From positions 682,001 through 746,000 of the forward strand of contig NZ_JACZZA010000001.1 in NCBI RefSeq assembly GCF_014863405.1: a stretch of 64,000 nucleotides of DNA. Reading direction: 5' to 3'. The notes beneath the pieces were generated by a model. It was not told the DNA's origin. It saw only the letters and a list, made by a program, of their open reading frames with translations, and did no database searches. Positions 1-9,129 of the stretch are shown one piece after another. The stretch comes from Dyella acidiphila (lineage in GTDB: Bacteria > Pseudomonadota > Gammaproteobacteria > Xanthomonadales > Rhodanobacteraceae). The translations under genes were made by a program, and so were the position numbers. The number at the start of each line of letters is the position of its first letter. Position 1 is the first letter of the stretch.

Positions 1-191
1 AGCGCGGCCGGCTCGGCCAGGCGCAGAGCGACTACCCTCAGGCGGATTGGCTGCAGCGGGCGCGCGAGGCGGCCGCGGCCATTACCGCCGCGCCCTTTGT
101 CGCCCAGGGGCTGCTGGGTCCGGCCGTGGGGGCCGCGATGGAAAAGGCCAGGGTCCAGGCCATAGCCGAAATGAAACTTTGTAACACTTAA
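1..191 (+). CDS. cca: CCA tRNA nucleotidyltransferase, C-terminal fragment
   Basis: The frame open from the window edge (codons in phase with base 3) to the TAA at 189-191 gives about 62 residues. They end in a helical stretch, GPAVGAAMEKARVQAIAEMK, that resembles the extreme C-terminus of bacterial CCA-adding enzymes, where a G-x-x-I/V-G-x-A-hydrophobic-x-x-A-R pattern precedes a short tail. The family repairs and completes the 3' CCA of tRNAs in the cytoplasm. The catalytic head domain lies outside the window, so the call rests on the tail alone. The next gene begins 56 bp downstream and has its own promoter. Confidence 0.6.
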   Translation, partial: RGRLGQAQSDYPQADWLQRAREAAAAITAAPFVAQGLLGPAVGAAMEKARVQAIAEMKLCNT

Positions 192-207
192 TCCTTCGGC
201 GTATAAA
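179..207 (+). promoter_or_regulatory. Candidate sigma-70 promoter of the LTA-synthase-like gene
   Basis: TTGTAA at 179-184 and TATAAA at 202-207 are separated by exactly 17 bp. The -35 box overlaps the end of cca. Transcription would start near 214, ahead of the GGAG at 238-241 and the GTG start at 248. Confidence 0.5.
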
Positions 208-247
208 GCACCGATTGTTTGATTGCCGCCCCTGACCGGAGCACGCC

Positions 248-2431
248 GTGTCGTTGACCTTTTCCTCCCATGCCTCGCTGCGCGAACGTTTTCGGCCCCT
301 CTGGTGGCTCGGCATCGTCTATGTCGTGCTGGGTGCCCTGACCCGTATCGCGCTGCTGGTGATGACCGGCAAGGGCGTGCCGCACGACCCGCTGGACTGG
401 CTGTTCGCCTTCGGCGTGGGGCTGTGCTCGGACCTGATCGCGCTGCTGTACGTGGCCTGGCCGCTGCTGCTGTTCCTGTGGATCGTGCCCTCGCGCCGGC
501 CGCTGATTTCCAGCGGCAAGCAATGGGCCCTGTATGTGCTGCTGCTGGCGGTGCTTTACGCGCTGACCCTGTTCGGGCTGCATCTGGCCATCCATGCCGC
601 CATCGCCGATGTCTGGCCGGTGCTGCTGGTATTCCTGTTCTTCCTACCGATGCCGGCGCTCGCCTATGGCGCGCGCAGCGGCCAGCGCGGACTGTATGTG
701 CTGTGCCTGCTGCTGCTGTTCGGCCTGATGTTCGTCGCCGCCTCCGAGCTGGTGTTCTGGAACGAGTTCGGCGTGCGCTTCAACTTCATCGCGGTGGATT
801 ACCTGGTCTACACCACCGAAGTGGTGGACAACATCCGCGAGTCCTACCCGATCGGCCGCTGGCTGAGCCTGCTGGCCATCGTGGCCATTGCGGTGCTGCT
901 GCTCTCGCGCGGCGCATTGCGCACGCGCGATCAGGGCACGCGCTTCGCCCAGCGCAGCAAGGTGGTGGCGGTGTGGTTCGCGCTGACCGTGGTGTCGCTG
1001 TTTGCGGTCAACAGCTCCACCAAGGACCTCACCAGCAATACCTATGTCAACGAGCTGGCCGGCAACGGCATCTACCAGTTTTTCGCCGCCTTCCGCAGCA
1101 GCCACCTGGATTACGACCGCTTCTACCGCACGCTGCCGCTCGATCAGGCCTTCGCGCGCGTACATAGCCAGTTGCAGACGCCCGACGCCACCTATGTCAG
1201 CAACGATCCGCAGGACCTTACCCGCGAGATCCGGCACGCCGGCCCCGAGCAGCATCTGAACGTGGTGCTGATCAGCGTGGAAAGTCTTTCTGCCGATTTC
1301 CTCAAGACCTTCGGCTCCAGCCACGGCGATATCACGCCGAACCTGGATGCGCTGGTCGGACAAAGCCTGTTCTTCGATCACATGTACGCCAACGGCACGC
1401 GCACCGTGCGCGGCCTGGAAGCGCTGTCGATGTCGATCCCGCCCACGCCGGGCGATTCCATCCTCAAGCAGGCGCATAACGAAGACTTGCTGTCGCTGGG
1501 CCGGATCTTCGACCAGCACGGCTACGTGTCGCAGTTCGTGTACGGCGGCTACGGCTACTTCGACAACATGAATTATTTCTTCAGCCACAGCGGCTACCAG
1601 ATCGTCGATCGCAGCTCCATTCCCAAGGACATGCCGATCCACGGCCAGAATGTCTGGGGTGTTGCCGACGAAGATCTCTACACGCTGGCGCTCAGCCAGA
1701 TGGACGCCATCCATGCGCAGGGCAAGCCGTTCTTCCTGCACATCATGACCACCTCCAACCATCGCCCCTTCACCTTCCCGGCCGGGCGCGTCAGCCAGCG
1801 CAACGGTACGCGCGAGGGCGCCATTGCCTATACCGACTGGTCGATCGTCGACTTCATCAAGCGCGCGCAGGCCAAGCCCTATTTCGATGACACCGTGTTC
1901 GTGATCACGGCCGACCATTGCGCCTCCAGCGCCGGCCGCAGCAGCGTGCCGATCGATCGCTACCACATCCCGCTATGGATCTACGCACCCAAGCACTTCC
2001 CGCCGCAGCGCATCGAGACGCAGATGGGGCAGATCGATATTCCCACCACCCTGCTCGGCCTGCTCAATTTCAGCTACCGCAGCCGTTTCTTCGGCCATGA
2101 CGTGTTCCACCTGTCGCCCGGCCAGGAGCATGCCTTCCCCGCCACTTATGAAAAGCTGGGCTACCTGCATGGCAAGGTGCTGAGCATTCTCGAGCCGCAG
2201 CGCAAGGTGGAGCAGGTCAATCCCGATTTCGATACCGGTGATGCCACGCCGGTGGCGAGCATCAATCAGGATGATCTGGACAACGCCACTGCCGACTATC
2301 AGGTGGCCAGCTATATGTTCAAGCACGGCATGCTGACGCGTCAGGCATCCGATGCAACGCCGGTGGTCTCCGCGCCGGCGCCGGCCAGCTCCGTGCCTGC
2401 GGCGGCGAGCACGGCGGGCGCTGCGCATTAG
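248..2431 (+). CDS. LTA synthase / phosphoglycerol transferase family membrane sulfatase-fold protein
   Basis: 727 residues. The N-terminal ~230 residues contain about five hydrophobic membrane segments. A periplasmic alkaline-phosphatase/sulfatase-fold domain follows. Visible motifs are NVVLISVES (Glu345, metal ligand), GTRTVRGLEA (Thr386, probable nucleophile) and ITADHC (Asp556-His557, metal ligands). This is the LtaS/OpgB/EptA-like layout. In Gram-negatives such enzymes typically transfer phosphoglycerol or phosphoethanolamine to periplasmic glucans or envelope lipids; which substrate applies here is inference. The Ala/Pro/Ser-rich tail (last ~25 residues) looks disordered. GTG was chosen as start because GGAG sits 6 bases upstream and the frame has no earlier candidate with a ribosome site. 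Confidence 0.85.
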   Translation: MSLTFSSHASLRERFRPLWWLGIVYVVLGALTRIALLVMTGKGVPHDPLDWLFAFGVGLCSDLIALLYVAWPLLLFLWIVPSRRPLISSGKQWALYVLLLAVLYALTLFGLHLAIHAAIADVWPVLLVFLFFLPMPALAYGARSGQRGLYVLCLLLLFGLMFVAASELVFWNEFGVRFNFIAVDYLVYTTEVVDNIRESYPIGRWLSLLAIVAIAVLLLSRGALRTRDQGTRFAQRSKVVAVWFALTVVSLFAVNSSTKDLTSNTYVNELAGNGIYQFFAAFRSSHLDYDRFYRTLPLDQAFARVHSQLQTPDATYVSNDPQDLTREIRHAGPEQHLNVVLISVESLSADFLKTFGSSHGDITPNLDALVGQSLFFDHMYANGTRTVRGLEALSMSIPPTPGDSILKQAHNEDLLSLGRIFDQHGYVSQFVYGGYGYFDNMNYFFSHSGYQIVDRSSIPKDMPIHGQNVWGVADEDLYTLALSQMDAIHAQGKPFFLHIMTTSNHRPFTFPAGRVSQRNGTREGAIAYTDWSIVDFIKRAQAKPYFDDTVFVITADHCASSAGRSSVPIDRYHIPLWIYAPKHFPPQRIETQMGQIDIPTTLLGLLNFSYRSRFFGHDVFHLSPGQEHAFPATYEKLGYLHGKVLSILEPQRKVEQVNPDFDTGDATPVASINQDDLDNATADYQVASYMFKHGMLTRQASDATPVVSAPAPASSVPAAASTAGAAH

Positions 2432-2460
2432 CGCGAACGGCCCTCGGCCATCGCCTTTTT

Positions 2461-2492
2461 GCGGTCATTCCTGCGGAAGCGGGAATGACCGC
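2461..2492. repeat. Palindromic intergenic repeat, copy 1
   Basis: Inverted repeat with 11-bp perfect arms GCGGTCATTCC (2461-2471) and its complement (2482-2492). It lies between the convergent ends of the LTA-synthase-like gene and midA. It shares the core GTCATTCC..GCGGGAATGAC with the longer palindrome at 55411-55448. There is no T-run, so it is a REP-like element or factor-assisted end structure rather than a classical terminator. Confidence 0.75.
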
Positions 2493-2544
2493 CAGGAAGC
2501 AACCTGCCGATACCGCCAGCTTGGCCGCAGCGCTTAAAAGCCGA

Positions 2545-3747
2545 TCAGAGCCTGCCGCCCTGATCAGCCGCCAGCAATTCAGCCGGTAGCGGCAACGCAG
2601 GCAGCCCCTTGGCAAACAGCATGGCCTGGAAACGTTCGCCCATCTGATCGGGCAGCGTCAGCTTGCGCACCTGCTGCGCAAGGCGCAGGCGTGCCGTGTC
2701 GTCGGCGTGTTCATAAGCCTGCTCGAACACCTGCTGCAGTCCCGCTGCAATCAGGAATTGCGCCTGCGGCAGATAGGCCGCCACACCGAAGCCGGCGCTG
2801 TTGCCGGCCTCGGCCAGCGCGGTGAAATCGACCGAGGCGGTGAGATCGTTCAGGCCAGGCAGATAGAACGGATCGCTGTGCGCGCGATGACGATAGTGCG
2901 CCATCAAGGTACCGTCCTGGCGCTCCGGCAGATAAAACTCGCGCCGCACGTAGCCGTAGTCGACGAACAGCATCAGCCCAGCTTCGAGCGAGCCGGCGAT
3001 CGCCTGGATCCAGTACGGCAGCTGCGGCAGGATTTCCGAGCGATAGCCATCTTCGAATTCGCGCTGCAGATCGCGCTCGACATGGCGCACCGCGCCCGAT
3101 ACCAGCGCATCGGCCGGGCGATCGACCCGCAACAGCCGAGCCTCTCCATCGAGCGCGACATGCTCTTCGCACACCTCGCCATGGCGCAGCACGAAGCGCG
3201 TGGTCGGCAGCGCATCGATCACTTCATTGGCGAACAGCACGCCGTGCCAGTTTTGTTCGGGCGGACGATCGATCCACACTACCCGCGCCGCCAGTTCCGA
3301 CGGCAATGCCGCCGCCATGCGTTCGCGCTGTCGCTCGCGCAGATCGGCGCTGGGTTCGAGGATCAGATAGCGGCGCGGCAACACGCCGCTTTCGGCAAAC
3401 GCGCGCAGCGCCGCTTCCGCAAACGCTCCGCTGCCGCCGCCCAGCTCGAGGAAATCGGCATCGCCGCCCAGCAGGGCCATGCTCGGCTGCACGCAATGCA
3501 CGACGCAACGCGCGAACAGCTCGCCGAGTTCCGGCGCGGTAATGAAATCGCCGGCCTCGCCGAACTTGGTCTTGCCGGCGCTGTAGTAGCCCAGGCCCGG
3601 CGCATACAGGCAGCGCTCCATGTATTGCGAGAACGGCATCGGGCCGCGTGCGGCAATCTGTTCGCGCAGATGCTGCAGCAGTTGCTCGGAATGCGCGCGT
3701 TCGTCCGCGGAAGGTTCCGGCAGGCGGGAAGTCTTGGCTGGATTCAT
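2545..3747 (-). CDS. SAM-dependent methyltransferase, MidA/NDUFAF7 (DUF185) family
   Basis: 400 residues. Residues 38-73 carry the family's conserved entry region (MPFSQYMERCLYAPGLGYY and GDFITAPE), followed by the SAM-binding loop ELGGGSG (101-107). The eukaryotic homologue NDUFAF7 methylates an arginine of a complex I subunit; the bacterial substrate is not established. The ATG at 3747 lies four bases after the tatC stop, so the gene is read with tatABC. The function in this organism beyond methyl transfer is unknown. Confidence 0.85.
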   Translation of the reverse strand: MNPAKTSRLPEPSADERAHSEQLLQHLREQIAARGPMPFSQYMERCLYAPGLGYYSAGKTKFGEAGDFITAPELGELFARCVVHCVQPSMALLGGDADFLELGGGSGAFAEAALRAFAESGVLPRRYLILEPSADLRERQRERMAAALPSELAARVVWIDRPPEQNWHGVLFANEVIDALPTTRFVLRHGEVCEEHVALDGEARLLRVDRPADALVSGAVRHVERDLQREFEDGYRSEILPQLPYWIQAIAGSLEAGLMLFVDYGYVRREFYLPERQDGTLMAHYRHRAHSDPFYLPGLNDLTASVDFTALAEAGNSAGFGVAAYLPQAQFLIAAGLQQVFEQAYEHADDTARLRLAQQVRKLTLPDQMGERFQAMLFAKGLPALPLPAELLAADQGGRL

Positions 3748-3751
3748 CGGA

Positions 3752-4507
3752 TCAGGCTGAGGTTGCAGCGGCCGCCGGCTTCAGTAGCCAGCGCACGGCC
3801 AGCACGCCCAGTTCGTAGAGCAGGCACATCGGAATGGCCAGCATGATCATCGAGGTGATATCCGGCGGCGTCACCACCGCGGCGATCGCGAACGCGCCCA
3901 CCATCGCGTAGCGGCGGCCCTTGCGCAGCTTGTCCAGGTCGACGATGCCTACCGCGGCAAGAATCACCACCGCCACCGGCACTTCGAAGCACAGGCCGAA
4001 GGCGAAGAACATCAGCGTCACGAAATCCAGGTAATGGGTGATGTCGGTCATCATCTCCACGCCCTGCGGCGTTACCGCCGTAAGAAAGCGGAACGCGGCC
4101 GGCAGCACCAGGAAATAGGCGAACGCGCAGCCGATATAGAACAGCACCATCGCGGCGATCAGCAGCGGCCGCGCCAGCCGCTTCTCATGCTTGTACAAGC
4201 CAGGACTGACGAACGCCCACAGCTGGTACAGCACCACCGGCATGCTGATAAACAAGGCGGTATACGCCGCCAGCTTCAGCGGCGTAACGAACGGACTGGC
4301 CACTTCGGTAGCGATCAAATGCGCGCCTTGCGGCAGGCGCGATACCAGCGGCTCGGCCAGCAAGGCGTACAGGCGATTGGCGAACGGCACCAGCGCCGCC
4401 AGCACGATCACCACCGCCACGATCGCCTTGATCAGGCGCGTGCGCAATTCCAGCAAATGCGAAAACAGCCCCTGTTCCAGCTCTGCTTCGGGTTCAGACG
4501 CTGCCAT
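3752..4507 (-). CDS. tatC: Sec-independent translocase subunit TatC
   Basis: 251 residues with six predicted membrane helices. Signature positions are present: HLLELR near residue 17-22 (Glu20), the KHEKR loop with Glu108, and FEVP (Glu175 in the intramembrane FExP motif). TatC binds twin-arginine signal peptides with TatB and recruits TatA to move folded proteins across the inner membrane. The ATG at 4507 is preferred over an upstream in-frame ATG at 4579 because the protein then begins at the conserved N-terminus. It overlaps the end of tatB by 14 bp, consistent with translational coupling. Confidence 0.96.
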   Translation of the reverse strand: MAASEPEAELEQGLFSHLLELRTRLIKAIVAVVIVLAALVPFANRLYALLAEPLVSRLPQGAHLIATEVASPFVTPLKLAAYTALFISMPVVLYQLWAFVSPGLYKHEKRLARPLLIAAMVLFYIGCAFAYFLVLPAAFRFLTAVTPQGVEMMTDITHYLDFVTLMFFAFGLCFEVPVAVVILAAVGIVDLDKLRKGRRYAMVGAFAIAAVVTPPDITSMIMLAIPMCLLYELGVLAVRWLLKPAAAATSA

Positions 4508-4904
4508 GCGTGGGTTCCTTCGGCGCGTCTGTCGGTGCATCGACCGACACGGTGGCCGGCACGGCAGCCGGCACGACATCTTTCTTCACTTCGTCGACGG
4601 TCTCACGCACTTCGTTGCGCACCTCGGTAGCCGCCGACGTCATCTGCTCGCGGGTGTCGCGCGCGGTCTTGTTCATCTCGGTCTGCATGGCTTCGGCGCG
4701 GGCCGCCGCCTCGCGCGCGGTGCGCTTGAGTTCTTCGATTTCCAGTTCGCGCTCGACCTCGGCGCGCACGCTATCCCAGCCGGAGCGCAGGCGGCGCATC
4801 AGGGCGCCGGCCGTGCGTGCGGCTTGGGGCAGTTTTTCGGGGCCAAGCACGATCAGCGCGATCAGCGCCAGCAACACCAGCTTGCCGAGGCTGATCTCAA
4901 TCAC
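4494..4904 (-). CDS. tatB: Sec-independent translocase subunit TatB
   Basis: 136 residues: one N-terminal membrane helix (about 5-20), the Gly21-Pro22 hinge, an amphipathic helix with many Arg/Glu (KLPQAARTAGALMRRL), then a long charged coiled-coil-like stretch and an acidic Ala/Val-rich tail. The length and the GP hinge distinguish it from TatA. TatB forms the signal-peptide receptor with TatC. It sits between tatA and tatC in the standard order. Confidence 0.95.
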   Translation of the reverse strand: MIEISLGKLVLLALIALIVLGPEKLPQAARTAGALMRRLRSGWDSVRAEVERELEIEELKRTAREAAARAEAMQTEMNKTARDTREQMTSAATEVRNEVRETVDEVKKDVVPAAVPATVSVDAPTDAPKEPTHGSV

Positions 4905-4922
4905 GGTGCCATTCCTGTCCGG

Positions 4923-5165
4923 TTATTTCGATTCGCTGGAATCGCGCTGCTGCTGATTGGCCTGGGTGCCGGCCGGCGGCGGATCGGCCTGCAGCTTTTC
5001 CTGTGCCTTGCGCTTTTCTTCATCCTCGTCGCCCTGCATGGCTTTCTTGAAGCCACGCACGGCATTGCCGAGATCGGAGCCCACCCGGGTCAGCTTGCCG
5101 GTGCCGAACACCAGCAAAATGATCACCAACAGGATCGCCCAATGCCAAATGCTGTCCAAACCCAT
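4923..5165 (-). CDS. tatA: Sec-independent translocase subunit TatA
   Basis: 80 residues: a short N-terminal helix (6-20), the FGTGKL hinge at 20-25, the amphipathic helix ending GFKKAM, and a Lys/Glu/Gln-rich tail. TatA oligomerises to form the translocation path for folded Tat substrates. It is the first gene of tatA-tatB-tatC-midA. Only 60 bp separate it from the end of the SYLF gene, so the operon promoter is either in that short G/C-rich spacer or upstream of the SYLF gene. Confidence 0.95.
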   Translation of the reverse strand: MGLDSIWHWAILLVIILLVFGTGKLTRVGSDLGNAVRGFKKAMQGDEDEEKRKAQEKLQADPPPAGTQANQQQRDSSESK

Positions 5166-5225
5166 GAGAACCTCGTTGCGGATTGCGCCGTCTGCGGCCG
5201 CGGGAAGCGGCCGCCGGCTTCCGGA

Positions 5226-5924
5226 TCAATGTGAAGTGTACTCCTCCAGGGCGTCGCGGAAGGCGACGACCGGCGCAGGAACGTTGTTCACGCCCCCCTC
5301 GAAAATGCGCCGCGGCGTGATGCCCTGGCCGTAGACCGCCTTATTGGCGTCGTAATCGATCTTCATCACCGAACCGTCCAGCGCGACGCCCGCAAACAGG
5401 CCGCGCGCGCGGGAATAGGAATAGATCTCCGCCTTCAGCTGCTGGTCAGTGGCGGCCGACGCGGTGCGGCCGACCGGGCCGGCGGCAGCGGAGGCATCGG
5501 CGCCGATCGTAAATTTGCCGTTGACGATCGAATCGACACCACGCTGCGTACGGAACACCAGGATCACGTCGGTCTTGGACACGCCGGCCTGGAAGCCGAA
5601 GCTGCCGCCGCCCAGCACCACGAAGCTGGGATTGGACCAGGTGCCGTCGGGATTCTTCACCGAAATCAGGCCCTCGCCGCGGCGGCCGCCGAACACGAAG
5701 CCGACCTTCAGCACATCCGGCACCACCGCGATCGCCTTGGCATCCCGCAGCAGATCGCCGGGGATGGATTTGTCCGGCGCCTGCTCGATTTCGTTGAGCA
5801 CGCGCACCGCACTCTGTGCGCGCACCAGCGGGGAATCGTCATCGGCATGCACGGCAGCGACCGGCAGCAACAGCGCCAGGGCCAGGGCCAGGAGCGAAAA
5901 ACGACGCAGCGATGCTTTGAACAT
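5226..5924 (-). CDS. SYLF-domain (Ysc84-type) lipid-binding periplasmic protein
   Basis: 232 residues. The N-terminus is a Sec signal peptide (Leu/Ala-rich core, cleavage expected after VHA near residue 26). The mature part is a single SYLF domain, with the typical AKAIAVVPDVLKVGFVFGGRRGEG and GGSFGFQAG Gly-rich elements. SYLF proteins bind phosphoinositide-like lipids in eukaryotes; in bacteria they are secreted and their role is poorly defined. The start at 5924 is chosen over 5945 because CCGGAG lies 6-8 bases upstream and the signal peptide then begins correctly. The gene is divergent from hemH. Confidence 0.85.
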   Translation of the reverse strand: MFKASLRRFSLLALALALLLPVAAVHADDDSPLVRAQSAVRVLNEIEQAPDKSIPGDLLRDAKAIAVVPDVLKVGFVFGGRRGEGLISVKNPDGTWSNPSFVVLGGGSFGFQAGVSKTDVILVFRTQRGVDSIVNGKFTIGADASAAAGPVGRTASAATDQQLKAEIYSYSRARGLFAGVALDGSVMKIDYDANKAVYGQGITPRRIFEGGVNNVPAPVVAFRDALEEYTSH

Positions 5925-6036
5925 GGGCAGCTCCGGATTAGTCAAAAGGTGGCCAGCGTTTGGCGGACTGCATCATACCGGTGCAGTGCGCGGCGCTTAT
6001 GGCAGACTTCGCGGGCTTACCGCCGCGGCCGCCACA

Positions 6037-7062
6037 ATGCCTCCCAGCCACTATACCGGTCTTGCCGGCCAATCCCATGACCAACCCGCAAAGGCTGGCG
6101 TACTGCTGGTGAACCTGGGCACACCGGAAGCCCCTACGGCGGCGGCGTTGCGTCCGTATCTGGCGGAATTTCTGGGCGATCCGCGGGTGATCGAGTATCC
6201 GCGCTGGCTGTGGTGGCTGATCCTGCACGGGGTGATCCTGCGCATCCGGCCGGCGCGTTCCGCGCATGCCTATGCACGCGTCTGGACTGCAGCGGGATCG
6301 CCGCTGCGCGTCGGTTCCGAGCAGCTTGCCCAGGCCCTGCAGCAGCAACTGCCGGAGGCCCGGGTGGCGCTGGCCATGCGCTATGGCCGGCCGTCCATCC
6401 GCAGCACGATCGAGCAGATGCAGCGCGAAGGCGTGCGGCGCCTGCTGGTGCTGCCGCTGTATCCGCAGTATTCGGGCACTTCCACCGGCTCGGTGATCGA
6501 TGCGCTGGCCGATACCTTCAGGCAACTGCGCTGGCCGCCGGAACTGCGCATCGTCAACGACTATCACGACGACCCGGGCCATATCGAAGCACTGGCGCGC
6601 TCGATCGAGCAGTGGTGGGCCGCCCATGGCCGCGGCGAAAAATTGCTGCTGTCGTTCCACGGCATTCCGCAGCGCTATGTCGATGCAGGCGATCCGTATT
6701 TCCGCCACTGCCAAACCACCGCGCAGAAACTTGGCGCGCGGCTCGGCCTGGATCCCACGCAGCTGATAGTGAGCTTCCAGTCGCGCGTCGGCCGCGAACC
6801 CTGGCTGCAGCCGTACACCGACATCACCGTGCAGCAACTGGCCAGCGAGGGCGTAAAGCGGCTCGACGTCGCCTGTCCCGGCTTTGCCGTGGACTGCCTG
6901 GAAACGCTGGAGGAAATCGCCATGCAGAACCGCGATTTCTTCACCGCCGCCGGCGGCGAAACGCTGCGCTATATACCCGCGCTCAACGACAGCGCGGAAC
7001 AGGTCGCCAGTCTGGCGGCATTGATCCGGCGGCATGCACAAGGCTGGCCGGAATTCTCCTGA
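6037..7062 (+). CDS. hemH: Ferrochelatase
   Basis: 341 residues. The enzyme inserts Fe2+ into protoporphyrin IX, the last step of haem synthesis. The sequence shows VLLVNLGTP (22-30), PLYPQYS, LLSFHGIP with the metal-binding His208, and the CLETLEE motif with Glu289, all at the spacing expected for bacterial ferrochelatases. The ATG at 6037 starts the protein about 15 residues before the conserved VNLGTPE. The frame is open upstream but that part overlaps the divergent SYLF gene in antisense and is not conserved. Confidence 0.96.
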   Translation: MPPSHYTGLAGQSHDQPAKAGVLLVNLGTPEAPTAAALRPYLAEFLGDPRVIEYPRWLWWLILHGVILRIRPARSAHAYARVWTAAGSPLRVGSEQLAQALQQQLPEARVALAMRYGRPSIRSTIEQMQREGVRRLLVLPLYPQYSGTSTGSVIDALADTFRQLRWPPELRIVNDYHDDPGHIEALARSIEQWWAAHGRGEKLLLSFHGIPQRYVDAGDPYFRHCQTTAQKLGARLGLDPTQLIVSFQSRVGREPWLQPYTDITVQQLASEGVKRLDVACPGFAVDCLETLEEIAMQNRDFFTAAGGETLRYIPALNDSAEQVASLAALIRRHAQGWPEFS

Positions 7063-7081
7063 CGCCCATGTGGATCTGCGC

Positions 7082-7938
7082 GTGACTCTCCCGACCGAAC
7101 AACGCATCACGCTGTCCCACCACCTCACGCTCACCGCGCAAAGCTGGGGCGCATCCGATGCGCCGCCGCTGCTGACCCTGCACGGCTGGCTGGACAATGC
7201 CGGCAGCTACGCGTTCCTGGCGCCCTTGCTGGCCGAACGCTGGCGCGTGATCGCACTGGAATTGCCCGGCCATGGCCACTCCAGCCATCTGCCGGCCGGC
7301 ATCAACTATCACTACGTCGATTACGTCAGCGCCGTGCTGGCCGCCGCCGACGCCTTGCAACTGGAGCGCTATACCTTGCTCGGCCACTCGCTCGGCGCAG
7401 GCATCGCCTCATGGTGGCGGCGGCGAAACCGCAAAGCATCGAGCAGCTGTATCTGATCGAAGGCCTGGGACCGCTGGGCGATGACGGCTCGCACACCCTG
7501 CAGCGTTATCGCGATGCCTTTGCCGCGGCCGGCACCAGCGGCAAAGCGCTGCGCGTATTCGAAAACATCGATCAGGCAGTCAGTGCGCGCGTACAGGCCA
7601 GCGGCCTGCGCGCGGAGCTGGCACGCCCGATCGTGGAACGCGGCCTCAGCAAAGTCGAAGGCGGCTACCGCTGGCGCAGCGATCCGCGATTGACCCGGCC
7701 CAGCGCGGTGCGCCTGGCGGAAAGCCAGATCCATGCGCTGCTGCCCGGCATCGAGGCGCCCACTGCACTGCTGTTGTCGCAGCCGCAGACGCCTTACCTG
7801 CCCTCCGCCACGATGCAGCAGCGTGCCGCACTGCTGGCAAATATCACCATGACGCATATGGACGGCGGCCACCACCTGCATCTGGAACATCCGCAGGCAG
7901 TGGCCGATTGGCTGTTCGCACACAGCCGCCGGCCCTGA
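7082..7938 (+). pseudogene. Alpha/beta hydrolase split by a one-base frameshift
   Basis: Two adjoining frames together make one intact alpha/beta hydrolase. The first (from GTG 7082, or ATG 7034 overlapping hemH) carries LTLHGWLDNAGSY, LPGHGHSS and the nucleophile elbow LLGHSLGAG. It then runs out of frame after 7410. The second frame continues at 7411 with the rest of the fold (AAAKPQSIEQLYLIEGLGPLG to the catalytic-His region DGGHHLHLEHP) to the TGA at 7936-7938. One missing base between 7410 and 7411 explains the break. Substrate unknown. It could be a recent pseudogene, a sequencing or assembly error, or a programmed event; nothing slippery is visible at the junction. Confidence 0.8.
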
Positions 7939-7953
7939 CGGCCGGCCCGGCGC

Positions 7954-9129
7954 TCAGGCCGAGATCGCCAGGCGTTCCGTGCTGTACACCCGCGCCGTCA
8001 GCAAGGTGGCGAGCAGTGCCACGATCAGCCCGGAAATCACGCAGGTGGCAATCTCCTGCGCGCTCAGCTGACCGCCGCGCAGAAGTTGCGTAATGCCCAC
8101 CTGCTGGCCGAGCAAGGGCACCGCATACATCCACTCGGCCACCTTCACCGGCATCACGCTCAGCAGGATCGACGGCAGCGCCGGCACCAGCATCAGCATC
8201 GACAGATAGGTCTGCGCTTCGCGATAACTCTTGGCAAATGCCGCCACCAGGGTCTGCAGGGATGCCAGCAGAATCACCAGCGGCAACATGATCAGCAGCA
8301 CCTGGCCGGCGAACGACGGACCGAGGTTGATCACCATGCCCAGCTTCTCCGCAGGAATCAGCCGGCCGCATATGCCGAAACCGGTCACGCCGATCAACAG
8401 GCTGGTCAGCGAGAACGCACAGATCGCCGCCAGTTTGCCCAGCAGTACTTTCCAGCGTGGCACCGGATTGGCGAACAAGGGCTCCAGCGACTGCCGCTCA
8501 CGCTCGCCGGCGGTAAGGTCGATGGCCAGATACATGCCACCCATGAAGACGGTGAGCACGAAGAAGTACGGCAGGATGGCGAACATCTGTCCCGCACGCG
8601 ACTGCGGCGTGGACTGGTCGCGCTCGTCGAGCGTCACCGGCGCCATCAATGTCGGCGCCAAGCCGCGCGCCACCAGTCGCATCGCGCCCTGGCGACGGAT
8701 ATACGCATCGAGCATATGCCGCACGCGCTCCACCGAACTGCCGGCATCGCGCTGCGAGGAATCGTAGATCAGCTCCACCTGCGACGCTTCACCCTTGCGC
8801 CAGGATGTACCGAAATCGGCCGGAATGCGCAGCACCACCTCGGCGCCCTGATTGCGCACCGCCTCTTCCGGATCGGCAATGGCCGGCTGCGGCAACAGGC
8901 CCTGCTGCTTGAGTGCGGCGATCATGTTCGGCGCGTACTCGGCGCCGATCACCGGTACCTTGATCGGCTGATCGGCCTTGTTGAGTTCGCGCGTGAGTAC
9001 GGTATTCATGATCAGCACGAAGATCACCGGACCGATCAGCGGCCCATACAGCAGCGCGCTGGTGATGGTGCGCCGGTCGCGCAGGTTTTCCTTCACTTCC
9101 TTGAGGAAGACGGTCAGCGTGGTTTTCAT
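7954..9129 (-). CDS. natB: ABC-2 type exporter permease, NatB-like
   Basis: 391 residues. There is a first membrane helix near 20-45, then a large extracytoplasmic region of ~140 residues, then five more hydrophobic helices from about residue 185. This is the ABC-2/NatB layout. It overlaps the ATPase gene by four bases (ATGA), so the two are coupled. NatAB in Bacillus exports Na+; related pairs export other small molecules, so the substrate here is open. The gene is the last of the 12276-7954 operon and is convergent with the broken hydrolase. Confidence 0.8.
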   Translation of the reverse strand: MKTTLTVFLKEVKENLRDRRTITSALLYGPLIGPVIFVLIMNTVLTRELNKADQPIKVPVIGAEYAPNMIAALKQQGLLPQPAIADPEEAVRNQGAEVVLRIPADFGTSWRKGEASQVELIYDSSQRDAGSSVERVRHMLDAYIRRQGAMRLVARGLAPTLMAPVTLDERDQSTPQSRAGQMFAILPYFFVLTVFMGGMYLAIDLTAGERERQSLEPLFANPVPRWKVLLGKLAAICAFSLTSLLIGVTGFGICGRLIPAEKLGMVINLGPSFAGQVLLIMLPLVILLASLQTLVAAFAKSYREAQTYLSMLMLVPALPSILLSVMPVKVAEWMYAVPLLGQQVGITQLLRGGQLSAQEIATCVISGLIVALLATLLTARVYSTERLAISA

